A stretch of DNA of 64,000 bases from Heterodera schachtii (taxonomy: Eukaryota > Nematoda > Chromadorea > Rhabditida > Heteroderidae): assembly GCA_023374025.1 (NCBI GenBank), contig SIJG01000043.1:564821-628820 (forward strand). The letters run 5' to 3'. Shown in pieces: positions 11,377 to 22,953 of the stretch (its first letter is position 1; every line of letters begins with the position of its first letter). The translations under genes and the position numbers were made by a program. The notes beneath the pieces were generated by a model that made no database searches, was not told the DNA's origin, and saw nothing but the letters and a program-made list of their open reading frames with translations.

Positions 11377-11711
11377 GTTCGTTTCTTATGGGTGGACGAC
11401 TGCGTGGACTGCTCGCAAGCACTTCAACAACATTTCTGATCGATTGTCCCAATCTTCGATCAATTTACTATGATACGAATATCACTGGCTTCGAACTGTT
11501 TCAGTTGGACAACGAACGCACCAATGAACGACTGGCACTAGAACGAATAGTGTTGGATCAGCAGAGCAAAGTTTGCATGACGAGGGCACCGATCGGAAGA
11601 GATGAGCGAAAGTGGGCGGAATGGATGCGAAAAGCGTGGGAGGAGGAGGAACCGCGAAATTTGCTCATATTTTGGATATCGGAAGCGAACATGGGGCCGC
11701 CGGACATTTGA
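11377..11711 (+). pseudogene. F-box fragment with exons fused, copy B
   Basis: The segment after TTTATCAG reads RLRGLLASTSTTFLIDCPNL, equivalent to exon 4 of the F-box gene (19,236-19,332), and then runs in frame directly into the ELFQLDNERTNERLA part of the last exon. The intervening exon (WPRVDGRPKVL in the full gene), two introns and the first third of the last exon are missing. The fusion stays open to TGA. The F-box N-terminus is absent. Either a deletion or a template switch made it. Whether it is expressed is unknown. Confidence 0.7.
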
Positions 11712-11920
11712 TTAGACCCAAATTCTGTTCCATTTTTGCGAGTCGTTTCAATTCGCCGCGTCAAATTTTGGGAATGTCATAACTTTTTTTTATTCAGTTA
11801 GCTTAAAGCAAGAGAGATTTCATTTCAACGCTAAGGAGCTGCACATTTATATGCTAATTGTAAGATCAAAAAACATCATTTATTCAAAAAAAGGCATTTC
11901 GGCGAAATATTTGTTTTAAT

Positions 11921-12190
11921 GGTTGTGTGGTTTAGTGGATATACTTTCTGCCTTCCATAATTTGTCGTTTGGATTCAATTCCCCAACGGGTAATAATATT
12001 TTCAATATAATTTTTTTTTTAATTGAAAATAAATTAATAAATAATATTTCAACTTAAAATTTTTTTTTTAAACAGTCTAAAATCGCAAATTTAACCAAAG
12101 ATTTGGTTATTTTTTTGACAAAATCTGTACACAAATCTCACTCAAAATTTCTAATTTTTCCCGGCGGCACCTATCGGCACCGCCTCCCCT
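11921..12190 (+). mobile_element. tRNA-derived SINE, copy 1
   Basis: The head has tRNA-like internal promoter boxes (TGGTTTAGTGG and GGATTCAATTCC) but no acceptor-stem pairing, so it is not a tRNA gene. The body carries the motif AACCAAAGATTTGGTTATTTT and ends in the hairpin CGGCGGCACC-TATC-GGCACCGCC. The same head-body-hairpin order occurs at 54,492-54,775 and, on the minus strand, 43,830-44,120. It interrupts block B of the segmental duplication. Confidence 0.7.
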
Positions 12191-12329
12191 CCCCCAATGT
12201 TCCCAAAAAGTTTTTTGGTAAAGGGCTCACAAAAAAACAATTTTAAAGGCAAAAAAATTCCTCGCTTGCCTTAAAATCGCAAAAATTTAGCAATTTTTGG
12301 TGAAACTTTTTGAACATATATTAAAAAAA

Positions 12330-12440
12330 CCCGAATCCCGACATTTTTCTCGTCCCGAAACCCGAATCCCGACCCGCTGATTTTTTGGCCGACCCGACCC
12401 GAATCCCGACCCGAATTTTTCTCGTCCCGGAACAACCCTG
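12330..12440. repeat. Word array CCCGAATCCCGAC
   Basis: Repeats of CCCGAA/CCCGAC flank two copies of TTTTTCTCGTCCCG. Low complexity; the ORFs at 12,271-12,661 are its translations. It lies next to the SINE; together they interrupt block B. Confidence 0.75.
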
Positions 12441-12519
12441 CTCTGTATTCTCCACTTGGTTCTACGCTTCTTGGCATTCTTTTTCATCTTTAATGTTGGA
12501 CATTTATATGCGCCTAAGG

Positions 12520-13740
12520 CGATAACCCAGCTAGTTAATAAATATTGTACAAAGCAGAAAATAAGGAGAGAGAGAAAGCGTTCTTTGTAAAGATTTTTGT
12601 GTGCTTTCTCTGCACCTTTTTGTTTGCTTCTCTGATTGTATATTAATTTTTCTTTTGCCATTAATTTGTCTAACTGTCTGGCATTCTGTGTTATTTCGCC
12701 TTTATGTTTTTTAATTTTGCCTTTTTTCCATTGTCTGCACCTTCTCCTTTATCTCCGTTTCATTCTTTACATTATTCGTCCGTGCAATTGTCAGTTTTTT
12801 CTGACTTAAGTGCTGTTAAATAAAAGAGCCGTTCACTGACTAATCGCCTTTATTTACTCTTTTTTAATAGCCATTTCTTTTTATTTTCAAATTAAAGAAA
12901 ATAGAAATTTTAGGGGCAAAAAATCTACAAAGAAAAACCCAGCGCATTTTATAGTCAAGATTTAATGATCAAGGCACACAACATGGTTGGCATAAGTCTG
13001 TGCAAATATTCGGCTCCGATAAATTTGTAACCTCCGATAAAATGACATAATTTTTGAACTCAAAAACAAAGGAAAAGCGAGTTTTTGGTATCTGTCAATG
13101 CAGAATGATATGAATTAGTTAAAGACACCGATAAAAAATTTTAAAAATAATCCACCGAAAAAGTCGTGAAAAAATAATAGCCCATTCTTCTGGCTATTGA
13201 ATATGCCAATGCCAATTAAGTTTTATATGCCATCTCATTTATTAAAGGGTGTCAGACAGTGCTTTTTCCATCTCTAACTTTAATCCCCTTCTTTCAGTGT
13301 TATTTAACTCATTTTAATGGGCATTATTTGTTGATTGTCCCCCCTCAACTTTTTGTGCGTTTTCTCCATCTCCCCCCCCCCCCCACTTTTCTTTAATTAA
13401 GATTTTGTCGGCAAGATTTTCTTAACGCCTCAATTCACTGCCGTTAATTATGCTAAGAAATGTGAAAAAATTTCCTGGAAATTTTTCGGTAGCTGATCAA
13501 TGATTAATGCCAGTGCATTTATTTTGAGTTTTGGATTTATATTTTTAGTATTTTCCCAAAAATTTTTTTACAAAAAATGAGGCGCCTCTCTCCTATTGTT
13601 ATTTATGTAAATATAAAAAAGTCCAAAATTGTGTAAAGCTTCTTTATAAGAACATTGTCCGAGCTGCTAAAAATTGGCAAAAGCCATTAACAATAGGGCA
13701 AACGGACTTTAATTTCGCACCTTTAAATCTTCATATATTT
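12520..13740. other. Non-coding stretch
   Basis: I see no gene. The first part (to about 12,520) is the 3' remnant of block B (CGCTTCTTGGCATTCTTTTTC). A pyrimidine-rich tract with a 12-C run lies at 13,360-13,390. The rest is AT-rich. Confidence 0.5.
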
Positions 13741-13753
13741 TAATTGAAAACCA

Positions 13754-15304
13754 ATGATTGTTAAGACAAAAAAATTATTTCTTCTAAAGATGGAAAGCGA
13801 TTTAATAACTTTGGTAAAAGAAGGCGATTTTGAAGCGGGTAAGTTAATAAAACAGACCCAAAACCAGTGGGGAGTGGCGGCGGAGGGGGTTGGGTATTGC
13901 ACCCCTAACAAATTGAGTAAACTTAGAAATTTCTAAAAAATTTCAAGAGGCAACGAAGTAATATTATGCTCGATTACTCAATTTTTTTCTAATTTTCATT
14001 AAAAACCCAAACCCTCTAACATCACTGGCATGGAATAGGTTATGTATACATTTGCATGCCTTTCAGTTAAAATACGTGTGGAAAGCGGCGAAGATTTTGA
14101 GTCCGGGGATTTCAGACGCAAAACGCCGCTAATGCATGCCGCGAATCACTTACAAATTGCTCAGTTCCTTATTAAAAAAGGAGCACAAATTGACAGGCGA
14201 GACAAATGCGGTGCGGTTTAATGAGTGATTCTCTTGCCTCAGCGCAATAAATGCCATTGGCCTTGTATTTTGTGAGGCGGTTTTTGCAAAAATTTTTTTT
14301 GCAATTTTGAGCATTTTTAGCAGATTTTCATCAAAAATGTCGACTTTTTTGAAAATTTAGCGAAATTTTTTGGAAGAAATTTGCGTGAGGATAGGTCTGG
14401 GAAGGGTACCACTAGGAAAAATCTAAAATTTTCAGCAAAAATGTTTTTTTTAAAGAATTTCGGGTCCGGCTGGGCCTTGTGGTGGTACATTACTCCGCGC
14501 ACCGCCCTCCCCTGGGACCGTCGCCCCCACGACAAACGAGCGGGGGCGTGAGGGGGGGGGGGGGGTGGGTGTTTTTAAAAATGATTAAATTAATTCATTT
14601 CATTTAAATTTCAAAGTCAGGTTTGACCGCGATGGTGTTTGCAGTGAACGAAGGTTCTGCCGAAATAGTGAAGTTGTTGGTTGAGTCGGGCGCCAACGTG
14701 AACTTGATGGATTACGACAAAAAAACCTCTCCCCTTATCATCGGGTGCCAGGAGGGTCGCTTTGCTTGTGGTAAGTCTGTCGTCAACTTAATGAGTTGGG
14801 GTTAGTGCCCGTTAATTTCGCCATATTCCTTTTTTTAAATTAAAAACAAAGGGAAAACCAGCCACTTACAGGCAATTTTTTTTGTAAATTTAAGTCAAAA
14901 TTCGTTTTGGTGTAAAATTTCATTTATTTGGTTGGCTTTTTTATGCTATTCCTCGTGGTTTAACTTTGGTATTGCTTTAGGACTCTCTTAATTTACATTT
15001 CAAATCAGTCCGACAGTTGCTGTTTTCGCCTGAGGTCGACAGGAACATTTGCGACAAAGATGGCCAAACGCCATTGATTCATGCGGTTATTTGTGGGCAT
15101 CGCGAAACCGCCGAATTGCTCATTACGAACGGGGCCAACGTGGAAAAAGTTGACAATTTCGGTTGTTTTCTCATATCAATCTGGTGTAATAGAAGCTTCT
15201 TATTAATCTACTTTACAGGGAAAACGGCCTTGAATTACGCCATCGAAATGAATGATGACAAAGGGACGAACAATAAACTCATTGGCATTTTGCGCGGGAA
15301 TTAG
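13754..15304 (+). CDS. Ankyrin-repeat protein, five exons
   Basis: Exons are 13,754 (or ATG 13,790)-13,838, 14,067-14,210, 14,621-14,770, 15,009-15,161 and 15,219-15,304. Every junction is phase 1 and the spliced frame is open, giving 193 residues from the second ATG or 205 from the first. Acceptors are TTTCAG, GTCAG, ATCAG and TTACAG; donors GTAAGT, GTGCGG, GTAAGT and GTTGTT (two are weak). Ankyrin units are visible: RKTPLMHAANHLQIAQFLIK, the LTAMVFAVNEGSAEIVKLL unit, and DGQTPLIHAVICGHRETAEL, plus a short final GKTALNYAIEMND. There is no signal peptide or membrane segment, so a cytosolic scaffold is likely. Partner unknown. Intron 2 contains a G-run and repeat debris. Confidence 0.88.
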
Positions 15305-15379
15305 GCGTGTATGCGGACTAACTTAAAACAACAACACCAAAACCGCATTTTCTTTCCGATTATTTGACTCCCAAAATGA

Positions 15380-16035
15380 CTTCTCCTTTTTTAGACGTGC
15401 CATTCTCTTTTTCATTTACATTCCCCGAGAAAATTCTGCCATTTTTTTACCATTCTCTCTGTTTCGGTGCCTTTCAGGGTCCAATAATTGTGCCATTCCT
15501 TTATTGTCCATTCTCTCATCATTCGAGTGTCTTTCATTCTATGTCAACCATTGTGCCGTTACTTTTTTTCAATTTTCTGTTTCGAGTGCCTTGCAGTGTG
15601 TCCAACAATTGTGCCATTCTTTATTGTCCATTCTCATCAGTTTGAATACTTTACTTTTTTTCCGAGTGACTTACTGTGACTGGCCAGCAATTTGCGTTCC
15701 TTTTTTTGTCCACTCTCTATGTTTTGAGTCTTTCACTCTCTGACCAACAAAACAATGTTCCATTTCTTTTTCTTGACCATTCTCTCATCAGTTGTAATGC
15801 CATTTACTTTTTTCGAGTGCATTTCACTGTCTGTCCATCAATTCTGTCAATCCTTTTTTGCCCACTCTCTCTGTTTTGAGTATTTCATTCTCTGACCAAC
15901 AAAATGATGTTCCATTCCTTTTTGTTGTCCATTCTCTACCAGTGCCTTACTCTCTCTGTCCGTCCGTCATTTGTGCGTCCTTTTCCATCGATTGCATTCG
16001 CTTTTCTGTTTGGTTTTTTGTTCACAAAGACAAAA
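15380..16035 (+). repeat. Degenerate pyrimidine-rich minisatellite
   Basis: About ten diverged units of 60-70 bp built on TGTCCATTCTCTCATC, GAGTG(T/C)(C/T)TT and CCAACAATTGTGCCATTC. Long ORFs on the plus strand (15,364-16,040) arise from the lack of A in the repeat and are not genes. Confidence 0.7.
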
Positions 16036-16079
16036 GGTAAACTATTTCATACTGTTTCTTCAAGTGAAATCCGTAAAAA

Positions 16080-16256
16080 ATTTGCTTCTCATTTTTCCAT
16101 AATTCCAAAAGTTGGCCAAAATGTCACCAACGGCAACCCAACGACGGCATTCACTTTTGGCATTGGGTTCCTTTACGTGTGGTGGCCTAAGGCGAAGCGC
16201 ACGGCTTTCAATGAAAGCGCAAAAATGTTCACGAAAAATGTGTGGTTAAATAAATA
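16080..16256 (+). other. Possible exon, unrecognised
   Basis: After the minisatellite, codon use turns coding-like (ACC, GGC, TTC, CTT TAC GTG TGG TGG) for about 50 codons ending TGG TTA AAT AAA. It has a hydrophobic stretch (TTAFTFGIGFLYVWW) followed by a basic PKAKR. It could be the end of a small membrane protein or the first part of the F-box locus. I cannot place splice sites. Confidence 0.25.
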
Positions 16257-16398
16257 TGTATTTAAAATGGAATTTAATTTTAAAGTATCTTTTTTGATGA
16301 AAATTTATCAATTTTAATTTTTACTCTGAAAACATTTTATCTGATTGGGCCACTTATCAATAAGTGAGGACAAAATCATGTGATTACTTGGCTTTTAG

Positions 16399-19300
16399 CT
16401 ACGTGTGCAACGACATTTGGCTGCACATTTTCCCATGGCTTAACCCCGCAAAAGTCGGGCGGAACATGGCACTGCTTTCTGTCCGATTCGATTATCTTGT
16501 GGCAACGCATTTAAAAACGCGGAAATGGGCATTTAAGAGAATTAGTATCAATAATAACGGTGGCGGTGTTAGCTTAGGAAGGTTATTAACAATTATTGAT
16601 TTTTAAATTTAATTTTAAATTCGACAGTTTTCCGCTCGACCAGTTGCCACTGCCCAGCAATTTAATTGGATTTAAAAGCATTTGCATCGAGTAAATGCAA
16701 TTATATATATATATATATATATATATGAATTTTTTATCAATAAACATTCGTTTTTTGAATTTCGAATAAAAATTTAATTATTTTTTGTGATAAGCGACCT
16801 CAAAACCCATAAAATAATTGTTTTTATCACAAAAAAATTTGCAAAACAAAGAGTCTTTCCCTCCTCCCCCCCCCCTTTTGATTTTGATGAAATTCAAAAA
16901 GGCCAACTTTGCAACTAGCGCCGAAAATTCGATCTTTTGATTTTTGCTCTTTTTTGAATCGACCTAGCACTATATAACAGATCGGTGGTTGGGATTTGAG
17001 ATTTATATAGTAAATAAAAAAAAATTAAAAACTTGAGTATCGCGATTCGTTAAAAATATTTTGGGTATCGAGGACCGGGCTCCAAATTCCAAATCATTAA
17101 CGAATACCGGCGAAATTTTCCATAGAAATTGACCCAGCACTTTCAGATACTTTGACAACTCTGTGCTCTCATGGCTCCATTGCTTAAAGACCTTTTTCAA
17201 AATGGGCATCACATTGAAACATATGGGCAAAGGGATGGAGGAGCAGCGAAGTTGGGGACTGTTCATCAACAAAATTCTTCCTCTGATCGGCATCCCCAAC
17301 ATCCACAAGTTGTACGTTACTTTCGGGTATGTTTTGGCGAACAATAACTCTTTAGGCATCTCACTGATCTGGATTAAACAGATCAGTAGGGTGGGGAATT
17401 AGACAAAAAAAAATCAAGAAAATACTTATTAAAATATTGATCCAAAAAAATCTATTTTCCTATTTATTTCGGCATTTTTGGTACGTGTTTTTAGAAAAAC
17501 CCTTAACAAAAATGAACTTAAAGACGAAAAAAGCACGGTCAGGGTCGTTTTCGTACCGCCATTTTCGTACCGCCGTTTTCGTACCGCCGTTTTCGTACCG
17601 GGACGTTTTCGTACCATCCCTTTTCGTACCAGGGTCGTTTTCGTACCGCCATTTTCGTACGGGGGACATTTTCGTACGAGTTCTTGTACAAACGTCAGAT
17701 TCAATTAGAAAAACTTAAGAACTAATAGAACCAAAATGTTAACATTTTTTATTTCCCATTCATAAAATTTAATGTAGAAAATTTGGTACTTTCCCATTAT
17801 GTGACCGCATGCCAAAATTTTTGGTAAAAAACAGATATGGGCTCCAGAAATAGGATCCACAAAATTCCTTCTATGATTAACACGCAAATGGTTGTACGTG
17901 CTATCAACACCAAGCTAATTATAATTAAAGGGAAGAGGATCCTGACCAACTTTTTCCGTTTTTTTACCAAAAATTTTGGCTTGCGGTCACATAATGGGAA
18001 AGAACCGAAAATTTAACAAAATAACAAAATTCCGGGACAAACTAGGGTCGCATCTCATAGTTTCGGGAAATACACGAAGAAAATTGTTAAAGTTTTCGGG
18101 ATTGACATTGGCATAATTGTGATCATTTTGAGGGACAATATTGTTAAGTCCATCGTTACTGAATTTGTGGAACACATAGAGTGCACCATAATGCACCAAC
18201 TTATCCTTATTTAGTTTTGCTTTAATTACTTGCTCCTGATTCATTTTGTAGTTAACAAAAGCTAAATTGTCAAAACATTAAGAGATTCTTCCAACAATTA
18301 AGAAAAATTCAGCCAGATTTCACTGCATTTTTATCGATCGAAATTTTTATCTTTCGGAATTTTCTTTGTATTTATAAGCCCGTTCTTCACTAAAATTCAA
18401 ATTTTGCCTCAAAAAGTCAAACACGTCCATTTAGAGTTAGCGAAAAAAAGTCATTGACTTAAATTCCCAGCCCTAGTAATTACTTAATGCAATTTTTTTT
18501 GCATATCCACTCGTACGAAAACGGCGGTACGAAAACGTCTCCGGTACGAAAACGGCGGTACGAAAACGGCGGTACGAAAATGGCGGTACGAAAACGGCGG
18601 TACGAAAACGTCCTGGCCCGAAAAAAGCATTTATACGAATATACCTAAAAAATTTCTAAGATTTTCCAAACAAATGAAAAATCTTTTTCACAAAATAAAC
18701 TTGGAATCGCTAGAGTGAGATAATGGGCACGACAATAGGAAAAATTTTTTTACCAGGACAAAGTTTTTTCTCTCATTTTGGCGTACTATTTCCATGTCTC
18801 TAACATACATATAAAATTACACATGAATCAATTATTTGCCAATAAACATTTTTTAATGACTAACTTAGAAGCATTCTTCACAATTTTCCCATCAAAATGA
18901 GCATAAAATAGTTTTATTTGGTCTAATATTGACCAAGTTATAAGCTAAAAAAATTTCAAAAAAATCTGCAGTAAAACATAGTGTAACTCTTTGTGTTTGT
19001 ATTTTTTCTTTTGGCATTCTATAATTATTTATTATTATTTATTTATTTGCTTTAAAAAATTGAAATTTATACACTAACACAAGGAGGACTTGAACCTGTG
19101 ATCCCCTTTTTTGGTGACTAACTCACAGACTACTTAGACGAAAAATCCAACTTAATTGTGCTTGGGTCCAAAATTGAATCGCCGTGTTTTAAATACCTAA
19201 AATTTGCATCCCTAGCAATTATTCCCAATTTTTAGTGGCACTGTACGACTGCGTGGACTGCTCGCAAGCACTTCAACAACTTTTCTGATCGAATGCCCAA

Positions 19301-20336
19301 ATCTCCGATTAATTTACTATGAGGGCTATGATGTTGGCCATAAACCAGGGCTGGGGTCGTGATCACGGCTCACGGAAATCCGGGGATTCTGGGGTTCCGT
19401 GATCATGGGTCACCGATTTTTTCAATTTTTTCCGTGATTTTTATCTGTGATAAGCATTTTATATAACGAATTTTTATTGAGACGAAAACAGGAAATTACC
19501 GGCGCGGGACGGGATCCCGCGCGGGATTTTGCGGGATCCCAGTCCGCAATCCCGCATTTTTTGGAAAATGCGGGAATAATCCCGCGGGATCCCCTCCCGC
19601 AAAAAATTTTGAGTTCCCGTCCCGCAGGGGACAAAAGTGCGGGAATGGCTTCTGTGGCCACGCGTGGATGGCCGTCCGAAAGTGTTGTACCGCTCCTTTT
19701 GGTACGATATAAGTGACGAATACAAGCAGGCAAGCGGCGGGAAAGCAAACCAATAAATGTTAATTAGTAGGATAAAAGTTAAATTAAAATTTGTAAATAA
19801 TGAGTGACACAGCGATACAGAGAAGAACACACACAGAGAGAGAGAGAGAGAGAGTAAGGGACAGAGAAAATAGAGGGAGAAGGATAACAGAGAGAGTGGT
19901 AGAGAAAAAGAGGGAGGGAATGGAGGGTAAGGAAGAGAAAGAGATGAAGAGAGTGAGTGAGAGTGGGAGAAAGTGAGTGTAAAAAACTTTCAGTTGGCAG
20001 AATTATTTTGGCATTCATTTCGATTTCCAGGAATTTCTGAGTGCCACCAGCTCAGTCAATTTCATCATTTGTTTCACATCGTTTTGCATTGACGAACAAC
20101 CGGCTGAACCGGACGACGTCGAACTGTTTCAGTTAGACAACGAACGCACCAATGAACGACTGGCACTAGAACGAATAGTGTTGGATCAGCAGAGCAAAGT
20201 TTGCATGACGAGGGCGCCGATCGGAAGAGACGAGCGAAAGTGGGCGGAATGGATGCGAAAAGCGTGGGAGGAGGAGGAACCGCGAAATTTGCTCATATTT
20301 TGGATATCGGAAGCGAACATGGGGCCGGACATTTGA
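16399..20336 (+). CDS. F-box family protein, six exons (5' end missing)
   Basis: Exons 16,399-16,581, 16,628-16,690, 17,147-17,326, 19,236-~19,332, 19,628-19,729 and 20,031-20,336 join in phase throughout (310 codons). Exon 1 encodes a nematode F-box (CNDIWLHIFPWLNPAKVGRN, then ALLSVRFDYLVATHL). The middle (FPLDQLPLPSNLIGFKSICI, YFDNSVLSWLHCLKTFF, RLRGLLASTSTTFLIECPNL, WPRVDGRPKVL) and end (FLSATSSVNFI, ELFQLDNERT) match the layout of cyst-nematode F-box proteins. Such proteins recruit substrates to SCF ubiquitin ligases. Exon 5 ends in a GC donor (CAG|GCAAGC). Exon 4's 3' end is tentative because a GC-rich repeat abuts it. Incoming phase 2 at exon 1 means an upstream ATG exon exists that I cannot find. 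Intron 3 holds a 1.1-kb foldback element. Confidence 0.75.
16704..16727. repeat. (AT)n microsatellite
   Basis: Twelve TA repeats inside F-box intron 2. Confidence 0.9.
17540..18615. mobile_element. Foldback element with CGTACCGCCGTTTT arms
   Basis: The left arm (17,543-17,675) has about nine copies of TTTTCGTACCGCC and variants; the right arm (18,510-18,612) has the inverse, GGTACGAAAACGGC. The arms are inverted with respect to each other, 0.8 kb apart. The centre contains a partial copy of the 1,075-1,643 element (18,278-18,477). It lies wholly within F-box intron 3. Confidence 0.8.
17987..18244 (-). other. ORF inside foldback element, weakly FLYWCH-like
   Basis: 85 codons from a good ATG. 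The start (KDKLVHYGALYVFHKFSNDG) resembles the beginning of FLYWCH-type DNA-binding domains found in MULE transposons, but the conserved W-C-C core is not visible. It could be a transposase relic. Codon use is AT-rich. Confidence 0.25.
19076..19146 (-). other. tRNA-like sequence (SINE head)
   Basis: On the minus strand a B-box GGTTCAAGTCC follows an A-box-like TGTGAGTTAGTCACC. No acceptor-stem pairing, so not a functional tRNA. Confidence 0.45.
19345..19627. repeat. Palindromic GC-rich word element in the F-box gene
   Basis: Begins CAGGGCTGGGG and contains words CACGG/CCGTGATC followed by nested palindromes of GCGGGATCCCGC type. It sits between F-box exons 4 and 5 and its last CCCGTCCCGCAG doubles as the exon 5 acceptor. 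Confidence 0.7.
19828..19978. repeat. GA-rich tract
   Basis: Purine-only stretch with (GA)n runs in the GC-AG intron of the F-box gene. Minus-strand Leu/Ser-rich ORF is an artefact. Confidence 0.85.
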
Positions 20337-21440
20337 TTAGACCCAAATTCTGTTCCATTTTTGCGAGTCGTTTCAATTCGCCGCGTCAAATTTTGAAATG
20401 TCATAATTTTTTTAGTTAACTTAGCAAGAGAGGCTTAATTTCAAAGCTAAGGAGCTGCGCATTTATATGCTAAAATCAAAAACAATTCATTAATTTTCTA
20501 AAAAGGCATTCCGAAAATTGGTATGCCGTGAAATGACTCGTCCGAAATTTGCTGATTTTTCTAACCTCTGTATTCTCAACTTGGTTTTACGCTTCTTGGC
20601 ATTCTTTTTCATCATTAATATTGGCCTAATTTAATTTTGTAATTAATTTAACTTTTGTCTGGAAAATTCATTAATAATGCAATAAAATGAAATAAATACA
20701 CGCCTTAAAAACCACGGCGAGTTTTTTAAATTTTGTACGCGAACACATTCTTTTGCAGAATTATAGACTCGGAATTCGGAATTCATAGGCTCAGGAAGCT
20801 CGAAAGTAGGAAATCGGAATTCATACCTCCAAAAATGTTTGTGGCCCCAATGAAAAAAAAAAATTTTTTTTTTTTCATATTGGCTTGATTTGAGGTTTTT
20901 GCTAACTAAACAGTTATTTTTATTATTTATTTTATTTATTATATTATTTGAAAATTGAAATGTGCAAAAAGATAAATGTTTTTCGCTAAAATCCTTCGGA
21001 ATTTGACTTTGTCTTCATCCACCTTTCTTTTATTAAAATCTGTCTGTTGTTGGTGTAGCAAATATTTCATGGCCACAAAGAGGGCATCTGTTGTATTCAA
21101 AAAAGATCCTAAAAATGAATTTATTAATCTGTTTGAGGCAGCAACCGCACATTTAAACAAATGAAATTGATGCTAATTGAGGAAAATACTCAAAATGAAT
21201 TTTTAAATTTCAAATTATGAAATGAATTACTAGGGAAAACGCCAAAATAGTTTAAAATAGTTTTTTTTCAAAAATTTATCGTTTTTTTAGTTGATAAAAA
21301 TAAAAAACTATAAAATAGTTGGTAATAACTCGAAAACTAGTTTAACAACCCCACTAAAAAACATGTTTTTCGTGCTGAGTTTCAGACTACAGGGAGCTCA
21401 GGAAAAAAAATTAGTGAAAAATATCATCCCTATTAATTAC
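19979..21440. repeat. Segmental duplicate block C
   Basis: Counterpart of block A (8,700-10,105). Includes the F-box last exon and the conserved ORF at 20,939-21,160 (the paralogue of 9584-9805). Confidence 0.85.
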
Positions 21441-21444
21441 CATC

Positions 21445-21957
21445 TTTTGATGCAATCGACGTGGAATTTGTGCTGTATAATTTTAAATTGAATTATATAA
21501 CTTTTTCGTGTTTTTTTTTTACATTGCATTCGCGTAATTGTTTCACTTTTGTGCCGGCAATGAACTCATTTAAACAAATCACACATTGTTCCAATTCGTT
21601 GCTGCTGTTGTTCACAGTGATTGTCGGAATGCTTCTCAATAAACGGGCTAAATTGTAATTTGATTTTTTAAATTTTTTTTATTAAAGCTGCATTTTTTTT
21701 GGCAAATGCCTATTTTTCTGGGCACAAAAAGCGCATTTTTGGCTTGATTTTAAGTCTTTCTAGCATGACTTTTATATTTCAAATTTATGCAAAAAAGAAA
21801 AAGCCACAAAAGGGAGTAATCCACTTACGCTGTGGATATGTTAACTTGTCCTCGACTAATACGGATATACAAATAAGATAAAGAGTCGCAAGAAAAATTT
21901 TATTCGTTAAGGTTATTTAATTTTAATGAATTTATTTTAATGATTTGTTTGTCGAGT
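21445..21957. other. Mostly non-coding stretch
   Basis: A tiny ORF at 21,560-21,658 (MNSFKQITHCSNSLLLLFTV) has a hydrophobic core and could be a signal-peptide exon, but nothing downstream supports it. A TGCCTATTT word remnant lies at 21,706-21,716. Confidence 0.3.
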
Positions 21958-22244
21958 TCATCCCACAATTTTTGTAGCCCTTCCCTCAAAGGGAATAAAT
22001 TCTGATTTTCGAAAAAGTTCGAATCTTGGATCTATTTGCCCCGTAATAATCAGCTGTTAATTATGTTTAAATGACTTACAACGCGTCAAATTACTGTGAA
22101 ATTGTCGTACATTTCGTGGATCGCAAGGTGCAAGCAAAAGAAGAGCAAATAAAATAATAATTAGAAGCAATACTAAATTAATTCCTATGGCAATGATACT
22201 CATATCCGAAGGCCCCGCGCGCTTTCGCCTGCGTCGATTTGCGC
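21958..22244 (-). CDS. Small single-membrane-span protein, two last exons
   Basis: Exon 22,244-22,080 (acceptor TTTTAAG, donor GTAAGT) joins exon 22,031-21,958 in phase 1 across a 48-bp intron and ends at TGA. An arginine-rich stretch (ANRRRRKRAGPSD) precedes a strong membrane segment (NLVLLLIIILFALLLLAP) and then a polar tail (NVRQFHSNLTRYPRFELF). From the internal ATG at 22,203 it is 65 residues, but the open phase at the acceptor and the GC-rich 5' part imply more coding exon upstream. Family unknown. Arg-rich side before the helix suggests a cytosolic N-terminus. Confidence 0.5.
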
Positions 22245-22249
22245 CTTAA

Positions 22250-22950
22250 AATTTGATAATAATTTTCTAACCCGATTTAAATAAAAAAGATAAATGAGAA
22301 ATTTTTTTGTGGCATATTATCGGCCTAGGTATTGTAGGTATCAATTGATTAGCTGACTTTTTTAAAATTTTGGCTTAGTGTTTTAAAATTTTTTTGGTCA
22401 GAATGCCGAATCTCAAAAAATGAGTGAAATTACAATTTTAAAATTTATGTATGAAATTCCATTTTTAAAATGAGTGAAATTAATTCTTTTAATTTACGTT
22501 TTCTTCTCTTTGCCGTGCCGTCGTCGCCGTTTTCAATTGTTTTCGTCAAAAAATTCAAAAATTTTGCCATCCTTCCTTTTTTACCCTTAAATTCATTGTA
22601 ATTTTCTTGGTCATTTCCATAAGTTTGGCCATATTTTTTGTCAATTTGACCGTATTTTTTAGACTTAAATTCATTTATTTTTTATAACATAAAAATAAAC
22701 TTACCAATTCAAAAAAATAAGAAATTTCTTTAAACAAATAAATTCTGCCATTTTCTGACCAAAAATTGAATTTATTTTTCTTGTCAAGTTGAATTCCTTG
22801 GCGTTTTGCAATGAAATTCAATGCCAATGACAAACGCTGTCTCAAATATTTTATTATTGATCTCTCAATTTTATCTAAAAAATAATGATTTTGTTAACTA
22901 AAATTTTAATAGCAAATTAAAAAAAAAGTTAAAATTCGAAATATTTAAAT
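22250..22950. other. Non-coding AT-rich stretch
   Basis: Nothing recognisable apart from TTTTTGTCAATTTGACC-like repeats at about 22,610-22,660. An upstream exon of the membrane-protein gene may be hidden here. Confidence 0.4.
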
Positions 22951-22953
22951 CAA

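Noticed and set aside
15364..16040. Cysteine/Phe-rich secreted protein
   Set aside because: ORFs follow a degenerate pyrimidine-rich minisatellite and shift frame between units.
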